NCBI GenBank assembly: GCA_015999985.1 | Contig: JAECRA010000025.1 | Span: 1-59,018, forward strand | Reading direction: 5' to 3' | Source of the DNA: Comamonadaceae bacterium | GTDB taxonomy: Bacteria; Pseudomonadota; Gammaproteobacteria; Burkholderiales; Burkholderiaceae_C | DNA: 59,018 nt | In this document: piece after piece, positions 8,072 through 17,305 of the stretch | Layout of the letters: every line of letters starts with the position of its first letter | How positions within the stretch are numbered: position 1 is the stretch's first letter | Position numbers and translations under genes: made by a program | The notes under the pieces: model-generated | Told to the model about the DNA's origin: nothing | Database searches by the model: none | What the model saw: only the letters and a program-made list of their open reading frames with translations

Positions 8072-9022
8072 ATGATCAACGCCCTGAGCTATGTTTTGAT
8101 CAACACCCCCCATATGCCGGCCTGGATCCAGATGGCCACCACCATGGCTGGCCTTCAAGCCGAGGAGATGGAGCCAGGTCGCAGCGTGCGCTTGCGACTG
8201 GACGACAAGGCGCAAAGGCTGCTGGTGCAATCAACCACCGGCAAACCCAGCCTGGGAATGGGCTACACCGTGGCAAGCCCAGAGGCCCTGGACACCATGA
8301 TCGCCAAGGTCGAAGCCGCTGGATTCCCAGTGACCCCTTCGACGGCGGACGAAAGAGCCCTGCGCGCTGTGAGCGCGATGGCGCACTTCCAGGACCCTGA
8401 CGGTTACCGGGTCGAACTGGCTCATGGGCTGCAAGATGCTTCAACGCCCTTTGCTCCTGGCCGCCCAATCGGTGGTTTTCGCACGCGTGCGGGTGACATC
8501 GACCTGGGCATAGGCCACACCGCATTAATGGCAGGAGACTTCGCTGCCATGAAGCACCTCTATCACGAGGTACTGGGCTTTGCGCTCAGCGACCGCGCCA
8601 GCGCGCCCTTCGTGGCCGAGTTCTTTCACGTGAACCCACGTCACCACACCATAGGCCTGGCGAACACTGGCACGGGGCCCGGGGTCTACCACCTCATGCT
8701 CGAATACAAGGAGTGGGACGACGTGGGCCGCGCCTATGACATGGCGCTGGAACAGCCCCAATCCATTGGCGTCTCACTGGGCCGCCACAGCAATGATCAC
8801 GTCACCTCTTTTTATCTGCGCACACCAGATGGCTGGATGCTGGAACTGGGGTGGGCTGGTCGCCTGATTGACAAAGACTGGCAGATCACCGAACTGCCCG
8901 GCATGAGTCTTTGGGGACATGACCGCACCTGGCTTCCCCCCGCCAAACGCGAACAGGCCCGCCAGATCCTCAAAGACATCGCCGCGCGTGGCCTGCGCGC
9001 CCCGATTGCACCATCTGAATAA
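8072..9022 (+). CDS. Extradiol ring-cleavage dioxygenase (VOC, BphC-like type I)
   Basis: A 316-residue two-domain vicinal-oxygen-chelate enzyme that cleaves a catechol ring next to the hydroxyls. The Fe(II) ligands are His149 (GIGHTAL), His207 (GVYHLML) and Glu258 (WMLELGW). The second-shell residues also line up with BphC: His192 in PRHHTIGL, His243 in NDHVTS and Tyr248 in SFYLRTP. The active site is therefore complete. The N-terminal half is the non-catalytic VOC repeat. It sits between the regulator and a meta-cleavage hydrolase, 28 bp before the latter. The exact catechol substrate cannot be deduced. Confidence 0.9.
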   Translation: MINALSYVLINTPHMPAWIQMATTMAGLQAEEMEPGRSVRLRLDDKAQRLLVQSTTGKPSLGMGYTVASPEALDTMIAKVEAAGFPVTPSTADERALRAVSAMAHFQDPDGYRVELAHGLQDASTPFAPGRPIGGFRTRAGDIDLGIGHTALMAGDFAAMKHLYHEVLGFALSDRASAPFVAEFFHVNPRHHTIGLANTGTGPGVYHLMLEYKEWDDVGRAYDMALEQPQSIGVSLGRHSNDHVTSFYLRTPDGWMLELGWAGRLIDKDWQITELPGMSLWGHDRTWLPPAKREQARQILKDIAARGLRAPIAPSE

Positions 9023-9050
9023 GAACATCAGCACGAGACGCCCAACCGCT

Positions 9051-9893
9051 ATGACCCTGCCCGTCAGTTCATCCCCTGAGATTGCCAAATCCTTGCCCCT
9101 GGGCGAATGCACCATCAACGTCCACGACGTGGGCCAGGGTGAGCCCATACTGCTCATCCACGGCTCTGGTCCTGGGGTCACAGCCTGGGCCAACTGGCGG
9201 GGCGTGATTCCTGTACTGGCGCAACGCGCACGGGTAGTGGCACCAGACATGCTGGGCTTCGGCTATAGCAGTTGCCCTTCGTCCATGGCGCTGAACGTGG
9301 ACACCTGGGTCAAGCAGCTTACTGACCTCCTTGACGCACTGGATCTTCCCCAAGTCTCTGTGGTGGGCAACTCGTTCGGAGGCGCCATCGCATTGGCCCT
9401 GGCGCACCGGCATCCAGAGAGGGTCAAGCGCCTGGTGCTGATGGGTGCGGTGGGTGTCTCTTTTCCCATCAGTGAAGGTCTAGAGAAGGTCTGGGGATAC
9501 CAGCCGTCGCTGGACGCCATGCGCGAACTCATTGGTGTCTTCGCTTTCGACCAGAGAATCGTCACGCCCGAGCTGGTCAAGATGCGCTATGAAGCCAGCA
9601 CGCGTGCAGATGTGCAGGAGCGCTTTGCCGCCTTGTTCCCGCCACCGCGTCAACGCGGCGTGGACATGCTCGCCTTGCCTGAATCTGCACTGCGCGGCAT
9701 CAGCCAGCAGACACTCATCATTCACGGCCGAGATGACAGGGTCATTCCGCTTGAAGTGTCCGAGTGCCTCGTGCGACTGATCCCCCACTCCGATCTGCAC
9801 GTCTTTGGCGAATGCGGCCACTGGGTGCAGATAGAAAAAGCCGCAGCCTTTACCCGGCTGATCTCCGAATTCCTTCTCGAAACCCAAGCATGA
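9051..9893 (+). CDS. Meta-cleavage product hydrolase (alpha/beta hydrolase, BphD/XylF-like)
   Basis: A 280-residue alpha/beta hydrolase that would split the C-C bond of the ring-fission product made by the upstream dioxygenase. It has the family-typical HGSGPGVTAWANW oxyanion segment (residues 38-49), the nucleophile Ser108 in GNSFGG, an acid at Asp228-229 in HGRDDRVIPL, and His257 in GHWVQIE. The ATG at 9051 gives a normal family length; an upstream frame from 8919 runs through the dioxygenase end. Its stop overlaps the start of the next gene (ATGA), so the two are translationally coupled. Confidence 0.9.
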   Translation: MTLPVSSSPEIAKSLPLGECTINVHDVGQGEPILLIHGSGPGVTAWANWRGVIPVLAQRARVVAPDMLGFGYSSCPSSMALNVDTWVKQLTDLLDALDLPQVSVVGNSFGGAIALALAHRHPERVKRLVLMGAVGVSFPISEGLEKVWGYQPSLDAMRELIGVFAFDQRIVTPELVKMRYEASTRADVQERFAALFPPPRQRGVDMLALPESALRGISQQTLIIHGRDDRVIPLEVSECLVRLIPHSDLHVFGECGHWVQIEKAAAFTRLISEFLLETQA

Positions 9894-10327
9894 GAAAAGA
9901 AGACATCCTGGGCCGCTGGCTCATCGTCGACTGGCGACAAGACTACGACGACGGACGCTCCACCTACCCCATGGGCCAGGCCCTGCGCGGATTCATAGAG
10001 TACGGCGCCCATGGCATGTTCTGCGTCATTGAAAAAGCCGAGCGTCCGCCCCTTTCCGCGAGCCAATGGACCGCCAGCGAGGCCGACAAGGTCAGTGCCT
10101 ATGGCAGCTACTTCAGCTACGCAGGCGCGTGGGAAGTCGAAGGCGAAAGCGACCGAGGGACTGTGATCGCCCACCATGTAGAGCACAGCCTTTACCCCAA
10201 TTGGGAAGGAGGCATCCAGCGCAGAACCGCCCAAATGCGCGAGGGACTGCTCTACCTCAGCGCCAGATTTGAAGACGGCACGCCCGAGGCCCGTTCAGCC
10301 AACCTCATCTGGCGGCGGCAAGCCTGA
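9890..10327 (+). CDS. Lipocalin-like domain protein
   Basis: A 145-residue protein matching the Lipocalin_5 type: it opens with ILGRWLIVDW, has YPMGQALRGFIEYGAHGMFCVIEKAERP in the middle and ends as a small beta-barrel. No signal peptide is seen. Such proteins occur next to oxygenases in catabolic clusters and may bind or isomerise a small hydrophobic ligand, but no activity is proven. It overlaps the hydrolase gene by 4 bp and so belongs to the same operon. Confidence 0.75.
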   Translation: MRKEDILGRWLIVDWRQDYDDGRSTYPMGQALRGFIEYGAHGMFCVIEKAERPPLSASQWTASEADKVSAYGSYFSYAGAWEVEGESDRGTVIAHHVEHSLYPNWEGGIQRRTAQMREGLLYLSARFEDGTPEARSANLIWRRQA

Positions 10328-10377
10328 GAAGCTGTGAACGAATCCGCAAGCTGATCAGATTCATTCACGCATTCTGA
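10326..10377. repeat. Short palindromic element, same ends as the 34605-34765 element
   Basis: The left end GAGAAGCTGTGAACGAATCC and the right end AGATTCATTCACGCATTCT are imperfect inverted copies of each other. They match the termini of the 161-bp element between rimI and tsaB. Here the arms are only about 12 bp apart. The element starts inside the stop codon region of the lipocalin-like gene and could fold in the transcript between it and the Bug gene. Confidence 0.55.
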
Positions 10378-10494
10378 CCAGGTAAGCAAGGGACCCAGGG
10401 AAAGCCCCGATCGCCTTATAGAGCGCGGTGCGTTGAGATAGAGCACTCGCGCATTTCAAATCAAATCAGATAACTACTCCCGGAGACATTACCC

Positions 10495-11463
10495 ATGAAA
10501 AAAGCCCTGATCGCCTTGGCCGCACTGGCAGGCGTTGCCGCCAGCTACCCCGTCCTGGCGCAATCGGCCTGGCCCACCAAGCAAATCCGCTGGGTTGTCC
10601 CCTACCCCGCCGGCGGCGGATCCGATTTCATGGCACGCACCGTTGCTCTCCAGATGGCCACCGATTTGGGCCAAAGCATTGTGATGGACAACAAACCAGG
10701 CGGCAATGGCGCCATTGCGGTCCAGGACATCCTGCGCGGCGGGCCAGACGGCTACGCGGTCATGAACGCCGACAACGGGCACCTTGTCTTCAACCCGGTG
10801 CTCTACAAAAGCCTGACCTACAAGGTCAGCGACCTGGCCCCCGTGTCCTTGATCGGCCGGGTGCCCATGATGCTCGTGACCACGCCAGGCAGCGAATTCA
10901 AGAGCGCCAAGGATGTGATCGCCAAAGCCAAATCCAACCCCGGCAAGTACAGCGTCGCTTCTGCTGGCTCTGGCAGCCCCCACCATTTGGCCCTGGAGCT
11001 TTTCAAGCAGACAGCTGGCCTGCATCTGGTTCACATTCCCTACCGCGGGGCGGCACCCTCGCTGGCGGACATTGCGGGTGGTCAAGTGACCCTGGGTATC
11101 AGCGACTTTGCGGCGGCGGCAGGGTTCATCAAAGGCGGCAAGATCACCCCGCTGGCCGTGTTCACCGCTCAGCGCATTCCACAACTGCCTGATGTCCCGA
11201 CCATGAATGAACTGGGCCTGAAGGGCGTCGAAGCCGCGGCCCTGGTTGGACTGGTCGCGCCTGCAGGCACCCCCGCCGACGTGATCTCCAAGATGCAGCA
11301 AGCAACTGCCAAGGCCATGCAAAACCCCGCCGTCAGCAAGAAGTTCACCGATTTTGGTGTCGAGCCAGTCGGTAGCACTACAGCCGAGTACACCTCTTTG
11401 CTGGGACGAGAAAATACCCGCTGGCATAAGTTGATTCGTGATCTGAAAATCCAGCTGGACTGA
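10495..11463 (+). CDS. Bug/TctC-family periplasmic solute-binding protein
   Basis: A 322-residue periplasmic receptor with a Sec signal peptide (cleavage after about residue 22, VLAQ). It has the Bug hallmark sequence IRWVVPYPAGGGSDFMAR and the second-lobe signature HIPYRGAAPSLADIAGG. These proteins bind carboxylates and aromatic acids for tripartite tricarboxylate transporters, but no TctA/TctB membrane partner lies nearby, as is common in Burkholderiales. It is 167 bp after the lipocalin-like gene and probably serves the ring-cleavage operon's substrate (inference). Confidence 0.9.
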   Translation: MKKALIALAALAGVAASYPVLAQSAWPTKQIRWVVPYPAGGGSDFMARTVALQMATDLGQSIVMDNKPGGNGAIAVQDILRGGPDGYAVMNADNGHLVFNPVLYKSLTYKVSDLAPVSLIGRVPMMLVTTPGSEFKSAKDVIAKAKSNPGKYSVASAGSGSPHHLALELFKQTAGLHLVHIPYRGAAPSLADIAGGQVTLGISDFAAAAGFIKGGKITPLAVFTAQRIPQLPDVPTMNELGLKGVEAAALVGLVAPAGTPADVISKMQQATAKAMQNPAVSKKFTDFGVEPVGSTTAEYTSLLGRENTRWHKLIRDLKIQLD

Positions 11464-11572
11464 CGGGCGTCAAGAAAGGTCTGCCTCGCGCACGCGGAGC
11501 GCCTGCTTTCATGCAGCAAGCCCTGCAGACCTTCCGCCAGCACCCCACAAAGCCACCCCACAAGAGACGCGC

Positions 11573-11921
11573 ATGGCCGACATCGACACCTCGCAGCTGC
11601 GCAGCGGATGCCCCCACGCAGCCGCTCCATTCTCTGCAGATTCCGCGCAGACCGGGCGCCCGGTCTGCCAGCGCGCGGCTGAACTTGCTCCTTTCAGCGA
11701 CGACTACCAACAAGACCCTCCGGTCTATGTGCGCTGGGCGCGCGAGCCCATGCGGCATTTGCGAGGTACTGGTACTGGCCGGCGATATTGATCATCGCGA
11801 CCTGGTTCTGACCCGTTCCGAGCGCAACGCCGGCGGGAAGATGATGAGCTGCTGCTCGCGTGTGCAGGTCAAGCCTAGCGTGCCTGCACACCTGCCTTTT
11901 TGCATCAAAGAAAATAACTAA
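11573..11921 (+). pseudogene. Remnant of a self-sufficient CYP116B-type P450 (internal deletion)
   Basis: The first about 55 codons from ATG 11573 (MADIDTSQLRSGCPHA...APFSDDYQQDP...RWAREP) match the N-terminus of CYP116B P450s such as RhF. Directly afterwards, in a different frame from about 11752, the sequence reads PCGICEVLVLAG, DIDHRDLVLTRSER and MMSCCSR. That is the C-terminal 2Fe-2S ferredoxin cluster region of the same fusion family, with three of the four cluster cysteines visible. The haem domain, the FMN/NADH reductase domain and the front of the ferredoxin (roughly 2 kb in intact members) are missing. The last residues after CCSRVQ are also unlike the family. Both flanks are well preserved, so the loss looks recent. 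It follows a ring-cleavage operon that may once have used it. Confidence 0.8.
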
Positions 11922-11937
11922 TACAATTGTATTAGTT
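11916..11937. promoter_or_regulatory. Perfect 22-bp palindrome, operator-like
   Basis: AACTAATACAA followed by its exact reverse complement TTGTATTAGTT, centred between 11926 and 11927. It is AT-rich in a GC-rich region. The size and the TACAATTGTA core are typical of MarR- or TetR-family operators. It begins at the end of the P450 remnant. No regulator gene stands next to it, so its partner may have been lost with the P450 locus or be encoded elsewhere. Confidence 0.6.
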
Positions 11938-12148
11938 CAATCTACTGAACGCTCTCGCGCGCCTGCCCTCGGCACCTACCGTCTGCGTCCTCCGTCAGTG
12001 TGTCGGGCTGCCCGACAAGGTTGGTTCGAAGGCCCCCTGGGAGCAAGCCTTCTCAGGCGCCGACTCACCTGGGATGCCGAGCCACATGGCATGGCATCCC
12101 AGAGAGCTATTGCGCTCTCACCTCCACCAGAACATTCTGAACTTTTAT

Positions 12149-13060
12149 ATGCAATTAACTCATCAAGTCGACATCCAGCCCTTCAATCACACGCTGCTGG
12201 CGCCCCACCCGTTGCCGAGAGTGCGCGGGTGCGAAAACCTGCACCTCACGCAAACGAATGGCGTCAAGAACTTCTCTATCAGCCACTCGGGCGACGTCCC
12301 CTCCCTGAAAAATGAACCCAGCCTGTTCAACCTGAGCAACAGCTTGCCCATCAGCTTCAATGCCAGCGAATACCTGGATGAAGCTACCCCCAAGGAACTG
12401 GGGAAAATCTGGGAATCCATTGAAGCTCTGAAATCCAGAATCGCCGATCTGGAGAACGTGAAAGCTGGCACACCCGGTCAGTTCTCGCAGTTCATTGATC
12501 AACTCCCATCTCAGGCCAACCGCTTCATCGCCCATGCCTCCAGCCAGTGGACCTCCTTGGTGGGAGAGAATGCGCCCAGCAGGCTCGCGTCTTTTGCGCA
12601 AAGCCTTCCTGGACTCACTTATGACATCTTCCAAAGTGCTGCGGCCCGCATCACTGAATTCACAGGCAAGGAAATGCAGGAAGTGCCCAGCCAGGTAAGC
12701 GCCTTCTTCAGTCAATTGCCTGAGTGGACCAGCGGATTCTTCACCAGCGCCCATTTCAACGAGACGACGGCATCCGCAAAACAATTTGCGGGACAGATCG
12801 GCACTTACGTGCAGCAGCTTGCTGAGTTCGTCAAAACCTCTTTCGCCCATATGCCGGAAGTGAAGTTTGAAGATCTCAAAAACGGCGCCCAGGCTCTCAA
12901 GGATCAGCTGATGCAATCCACGATGAGCCTGATTGCCCAAGGGGATGCCCTGCTCAAGGAATACTCCGGCCAGACAAATGCCAGCTTTGTTATTTCCACG
13001 TCGGTAGCCATCGGTATCACGGCCATCGCAATTTTCGCCGCGTCCTTTTTCGGCGTTTGA
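12149..13060 (+). CDS. Unknown protein with amphipathic helices and C-terminal membrane anchor
   Basis: I do not recognise this 303-residue protein. It has no signal peptide. The middle part (about 85-255) is helical and has loosely repeated segments of the type Q/SLPxW/L...F (QLPSQANRF, SLPGLTYDIF, QLPEWTSGFF, HMPEVKFEDL). One hydrophobic helix (about 280-300, STSVAIGITAIAIFAASFF) ends the protein, giving a tail-anchored topology. Codon use is less GC-rich than in the flanking genes. The start is uncertain: ATG 12149 is proposed, and an in-frame ATG at 12074 is possible; neither has a strong ribosome binding site. A secreted host-directed or surface-stress role is speculation. Confidence 0.6.
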   Translation: MQLTHQVDIQPFNHTLLAPHPLPRVRGCENLHLTQTNGVKNFSISHSGDVPSLKNEPSLFNLSNSLPISFNASEYLDEATPKELGKIWESIEALKSRIADLENVKAGTPGQFSQFIDQLPSQANRFIAHASSQWTSLVGENAPSRLASFAQSLPGLTYDIFQSAAARITEFTGKEMQEVPSQVSAFFSQLPEWTSGFFTSAHFNETTASAKQFAGQIGTYVQQLAEFVKTSFAHMPEVKFEDLKNGAQALKDQLMQSTMSLIAQGDALLKEYSGQTNASFVISTSVAIGITAIAIFAASFFGV

Positions 13061-13160
13061 TCGGTTGCCCAGCGCAATCTACCGACGTTTTCGCAATTCA
13101 AGAGAATCAACCTATCGCCTTTTGGGCTGAGGTTCTGTGATTTCGGTCAATCACCACAAA

Positions 13161-13220
13161 CCGTTCGGGCTGAGCCTGTCGAAGCCTTGCGCAAGGCTGC
13201 GACAGGCTCAGCCCGAACGG
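13161..13220. repeat. 60-bp near-perfect palindrome (REP-like)
   Basis: The outer arms CCGTTCGGGCTGAGCCTGTC (13161-13180) and its exact complement (13201-13220) are joined by GAAGCCTTGC/GCAAGGCTGC, which also pair except at one position. The whole forms one long hairpin. It sits between two convergent genes and so could end transcription from both sides. The motif is a common interspersed element in Comamonadaceae (remembered, not searched). Confidence 0.8.
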
Positions 13221-13303
13221 GTGGGTGTTTGTCATGATTTACGAAAGCCCAACATAAGCGTGAACGCACCTGAGCGGAGGCAACTGCGTTGCAAGCCAGG
13301 GGC

Positions 13304-13864
13304 TTACTTCCAGCGCACTGGCTCCAGGCTTGCGCTGGCGTTCCCGACAGACAGCGTAAGCTGCCCTTCCTGCACTGTCGCGGACAGCTGCATGGAACGG
13401 GCTGCCAGGGCATTCAAGGCTTGCGCCTGATCGGCAGGCACGCGCCACACGGTCAGCCTGTCCAGGCGAGACAGCTTGCTCTCAATACCGCGCCACCAGA
13501 CTTCACCGGCGGGGCCATACACATACAAAATTACTTGATCCGCCTTGGAGCAAGCCTTGATGAGCGGCTTCTCATCCGGTTGCCCCACTTCAATCCAGAG
13601 CCGGGTCCGGCCTGTGAAATCCACCAGTTGCACGTCTGGCTCGTCAGGACTTGAAAGCCCGGCGCCAAAACTGATCTTGGCATCGCCCCCGCAGAGGTCT
13701 TGCACCTGGTGCGCATTCAAGGCCAGCGCCGCCAGCCGCATCATCATGCGTTCGTCGGTTTCGCTGGGGTGGCGCGCGAGCATCAACGCCATGTCGGTAT
13801 AACAGCTGTGGTCGATGTCGGCCAATGCCAGATCGGCTTTGAAGATGGTGGATTTGAGAGCCAT
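13304..13864 (-). CDS. yaeQ: YaeQ family protein
   Basis: A 186-residue protein with the unmistakable YaeQ start MALKSTIFKADLALADIDHSCY and the core ARHPSETDERMMMRLAALAL, followed by LWIEVGQPDEKPLIKACSKADQV. YaeQ adopts a PD-(D/E)xK nuclease-like fold; its E. coli and Salmonella members have been linked to transcription antitermination, but the biochemical role is unclear. Length is normal. It faces the unknown gene at 12149-13060 across a long palindrome. Confidence 0.93.
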   Translation of the reverse strand: MALKSTIFKADLALADIDHSCYTDMALMLARHPSETDERMMMRLAALALNAHQVQDLCGGDAKISFGAGLSSPDEPDVQLVDFTGRTRLWIEVGQPDEKPLIKACSKADQVILYVYGPAGEVWWRGIESKLSRLDRLTVWRVPADQAQALNALAARSMQLSATVQEGQLTLSVGNASASLEPVRWK

Positions 13865-13958
13865 GGGGGGATTACATCATTAGGTGGGGATCATGGATTA
13901 CGATGGCTGCGCTGCGGACAAGCTGCGCTCGTCGTAGAAGGGGCGGATGCGACGATTT

Positions 13959-14375
13959 AACTCCCTCTGCCTCCAGGGAGAGGGTGGGGGTGAGGGGCAA
14001 ACGGCGGTAGTTTTAGGCGCGGTTGTTACGAGTTGCCGCCTGCTCTTCTCTTGAGGGCAGAGGCCGGGGAGTGCGCCCGGCGGCGCAGCCACCTTCTTTT
14101 GCTACGCCAAAAGAACCTGGCGCAAGAAAAGGCGGCCCCGCTGGCCGTGTCCCTTCGCTGCGCTTCGGGCAACCTGCGCTGCTCGATCGAGGGGCGGTGT
14201 CGCAGAAACTCCCTGCGTTCACTTCGCTCACTACGGTCAAACAACTGCGACAAGCTAGATCACGAAGCAGTGGCATCTTGCAGTGCCACTGCCCGCCCCT
14301 CGCCCTGCGCTGCTCAGCACGTCCAGAGGGGTGGGGCACCCACTCGGGCCATTGCTTCGCTCGGCCCTACACATA
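13959..14375 (+). repeat. Interspersed long repeat, copy 2
   Basis: A roughly 415-bp unit alike in order and sequence to 33592-34024. It holds a GGGAGAGGG hairpin, GGAGGCCGGGGAGTGCGCCC, CACCTTCTTTTGCT, AAAAGGCGGCCCCGCTGG, GGGCAACCTGCGCTGCTCGAT, TTCGCTCACTACGGTCA, GCAAGCTAG-like and CATCTTGCAGTGC segments, and the end CATTGCTTCGCTCGGCCC. Several open frames cross it on both strands, but they are not shared between copies. No protein is called. Confidence 0.85.
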
Positions 14376-14395
14376 TCAGTCGCAAGCGAGTGGTT

Positions 14396-16198
<1,803 letters not shown>

Positions 16199-16241
16199 TC
16201 ACCCCCGCGTGAGGCACTGGCGAGCCATCGAGGCGAGCTAG

Positions 16242-16444
16242 GGAGCCTCTGCAAAACCCATCGCGGATGCCGGGCGCTGGCCTCGGGATGGGATGCAAGG
16301 CGAGTTTTGCAGCCAATAGCTCGTGCTATTGGCAAAAAGTCAACGCCGCAGACCGCAGCTAGGCGCCCCCCCGGGCCAATGATCGGGCGGGGCCGGCCAT
16401 CCGGGGGCCGGCCATCCGGACGTGAGGGGTTTTGCAGAGGCTCC
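16242..16444. mobile_element. 203-bp MITE with 18-bp terminal inverted repeats and CTAG flanks
   Basis: Perfect terminal inverted repeats GGAGCCTCTGCAAAACCC (16242-16259) and GGGTTTTGCAGAGGCTCC (16427-16444) are flanked on both sides by CTAG (16238-16241 and 16445-16448). A 4-bp YTAR-type target duplication of this kind is typical of IS5-family elements. There is no transposase inside. The centre has a perfect hairpin GCCAATAGC-TCGT-GCTATTGGC (16312-16333), and the right half has a doubled CCGGCCATCCGG. It is inserted between purB and the glutathione transferase gene, where their divergent promoters should be. Confidence 0.85.
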
Positions 16445-16509
16445 CTAGGCCCCGCGACACACCCTACAATGAACTGCGGCCAGATTGCCGCTATTTCATT
16501 GAACTCCCC

Positions 16510-17136
16510 ATGTCCATGCGATTGATTGGCGCCCAAACCAGCCCCTATGTGCGCAAGGTGCGTGTCGTCCTGGCTGAAAAAAAGCTGGATTACAAGTTCG
16601 TGCCTGAAAACGTCTGGGCCGAAGACACCACCATTGGCACTGCCAACCCGCTCGGCAAGGTGCCTTGCCTCGTCATGGACGGCGCAGACGCTGTGTTCGA
16701 CTCACGCGTGATCGTGGAATACCTCGACACACTGTCGCCTGTGGGCAAGCTCATTCCATCCGCCAGCCGTCAACGCGTAGAAGTCAAGACGTGGGAAGCG
16801 CTGGCAGACGGACTGCTCGATGCAGCCATCCTGGCGCGCCTGGAAGCCACCTGGGCGGGCCGCACAGAAGGTGAGCGTAGCCAAGCATGGATCGCGCGCC
16901 AGATGAAAAAAGTAGACGACGCCCTCAGTGCCATGAGCCATGGGTTGGGTGAAAAGCCCTGGTGCTCAGAAGGCGTTCATCTCAGCCTGGCAGACATTGC
17001 CGTAGGTTGCGCCCTGGCCTATCTGGATTTCCGCTTCCCGGAACTGAACTGGCGTGAACGCCACGCCAATCTGGCGCAGCTGCTGGACGGCAAACTGATG
17101 CAACGCCCCAGCTTCGCAGACACGAAGCCTGAATAA
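16510..17136 (+). CDS. Glutathione S-transferase
   Basis: A 208-residue cytosolic GST with an N-terminal thioredoxin-like domain (MRLIGAQTSPYVRKVRVVLAEK; KVPCLVMDGADAVFDSRVIVEYLD) and a C-terminal helical domain. The glutathione-binding cis-proline segment KVPCLV and the DSR motif are present; the catalytic Ser is most likely in TSPYVRK. The ATG at 16510 gives the family start; a longer frame reaches into the MITE. Substrate unknown. Two hairpins follow the stop. Confidence 0.88.
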   Translation: MSMRLIGAQTSPYVRKVRVVLAEKKLDYKFVPENVWAEDTTIGTANPLGKVPCLVMDGADAVFDSRVIVEYLDTLSPVGKLIPSASRQRVEVKTWEALADGLLDAAILARLEATWAGRTEGERSQAWIARQMKKVDDALSAMSHGLGEKPWCSEGVHLSLADIAVGCALAYLDFRFPELNWRERHANLAQLLDGKLMQRPSFADTKPE

Positions 17137-17176
17137 AACCTTCTTATTCGATTAACCCAGTGACTGACTCATGAAA

Positions 17177-17208
17177 ACGCCGCTGGGTTTGAGAAAACCC
17201 AGCGGCGT
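17177..17208 (+). terminator. Strong hairpin after the glutathione transferase gene
   Basis: A 14-bp perfect stem ACGCCGCTGGGTTT / AAACCCAGCGGCGT closed by a GAGA tetraloop, 41 bp after the gene's stop codon. It lacks a downstream T-run on the plus strand, but on the minus strand a T-run follows. It is a likely terminator or RNA 3'-end stabiliser. Confidence 0.65.
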
Positions 17209-17234
17209 CTTGGAATAAAAAAGGCTGCGAAGCG

Positions 17235-17305
17235 ACCTGAAGCGAAGGAGGAGGAGGGAGGGAGGAGGAAGTGCGCTTCAGGTTTTTCACCAGCTACAGA
17301 GCTGG
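17235..17305 (+). ncRNA. Candidate RNA hairpin with purine-only loop holding seven GGA motifs
   Basis: The arms ACCTGAAGCG (17235-17244) and CGCTTCAGGT (17274-17283) form a 10-bp perfect stem. The 29-nt loop is purine-only over 17245-17271 and has seven GGA triplets. The right arm runs straight into TTTTT. A second small hairpin CCAGCT-ACAG-AGCTGG follows (17290-17305). GGA in loops is the CsrA/RsmA recognition element, and GGAGG also mimics a ribosome binding site. It may be a terminator with an unusual loop or the end of a small CsrA-sequestering RNA. The rest of the 542-bp gap (17306-17678) shows nothing else I can name. Confidence 0.45.

Noticed and set aside
10495..11463. Complete TctABC tripartite transporter
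   Set aside because: Only the receptor gene is present; no gene for a large or small TctA/TctB membrane subunit lies in the window for this or the other three receptors.
16242..16444. Intact insertion sequence
   Set aside because: 203 bp is too short for a transposase and no DDE-type frame is present; called a MITE.
17245..17271. RNA G-quadruplex in the purine loop
   Set aside because: Only two runs of three G are present; a two-tier quadruplex from GG runs is possible but weak, so the GGA/CsrA reading is preferred as a hypothesis.
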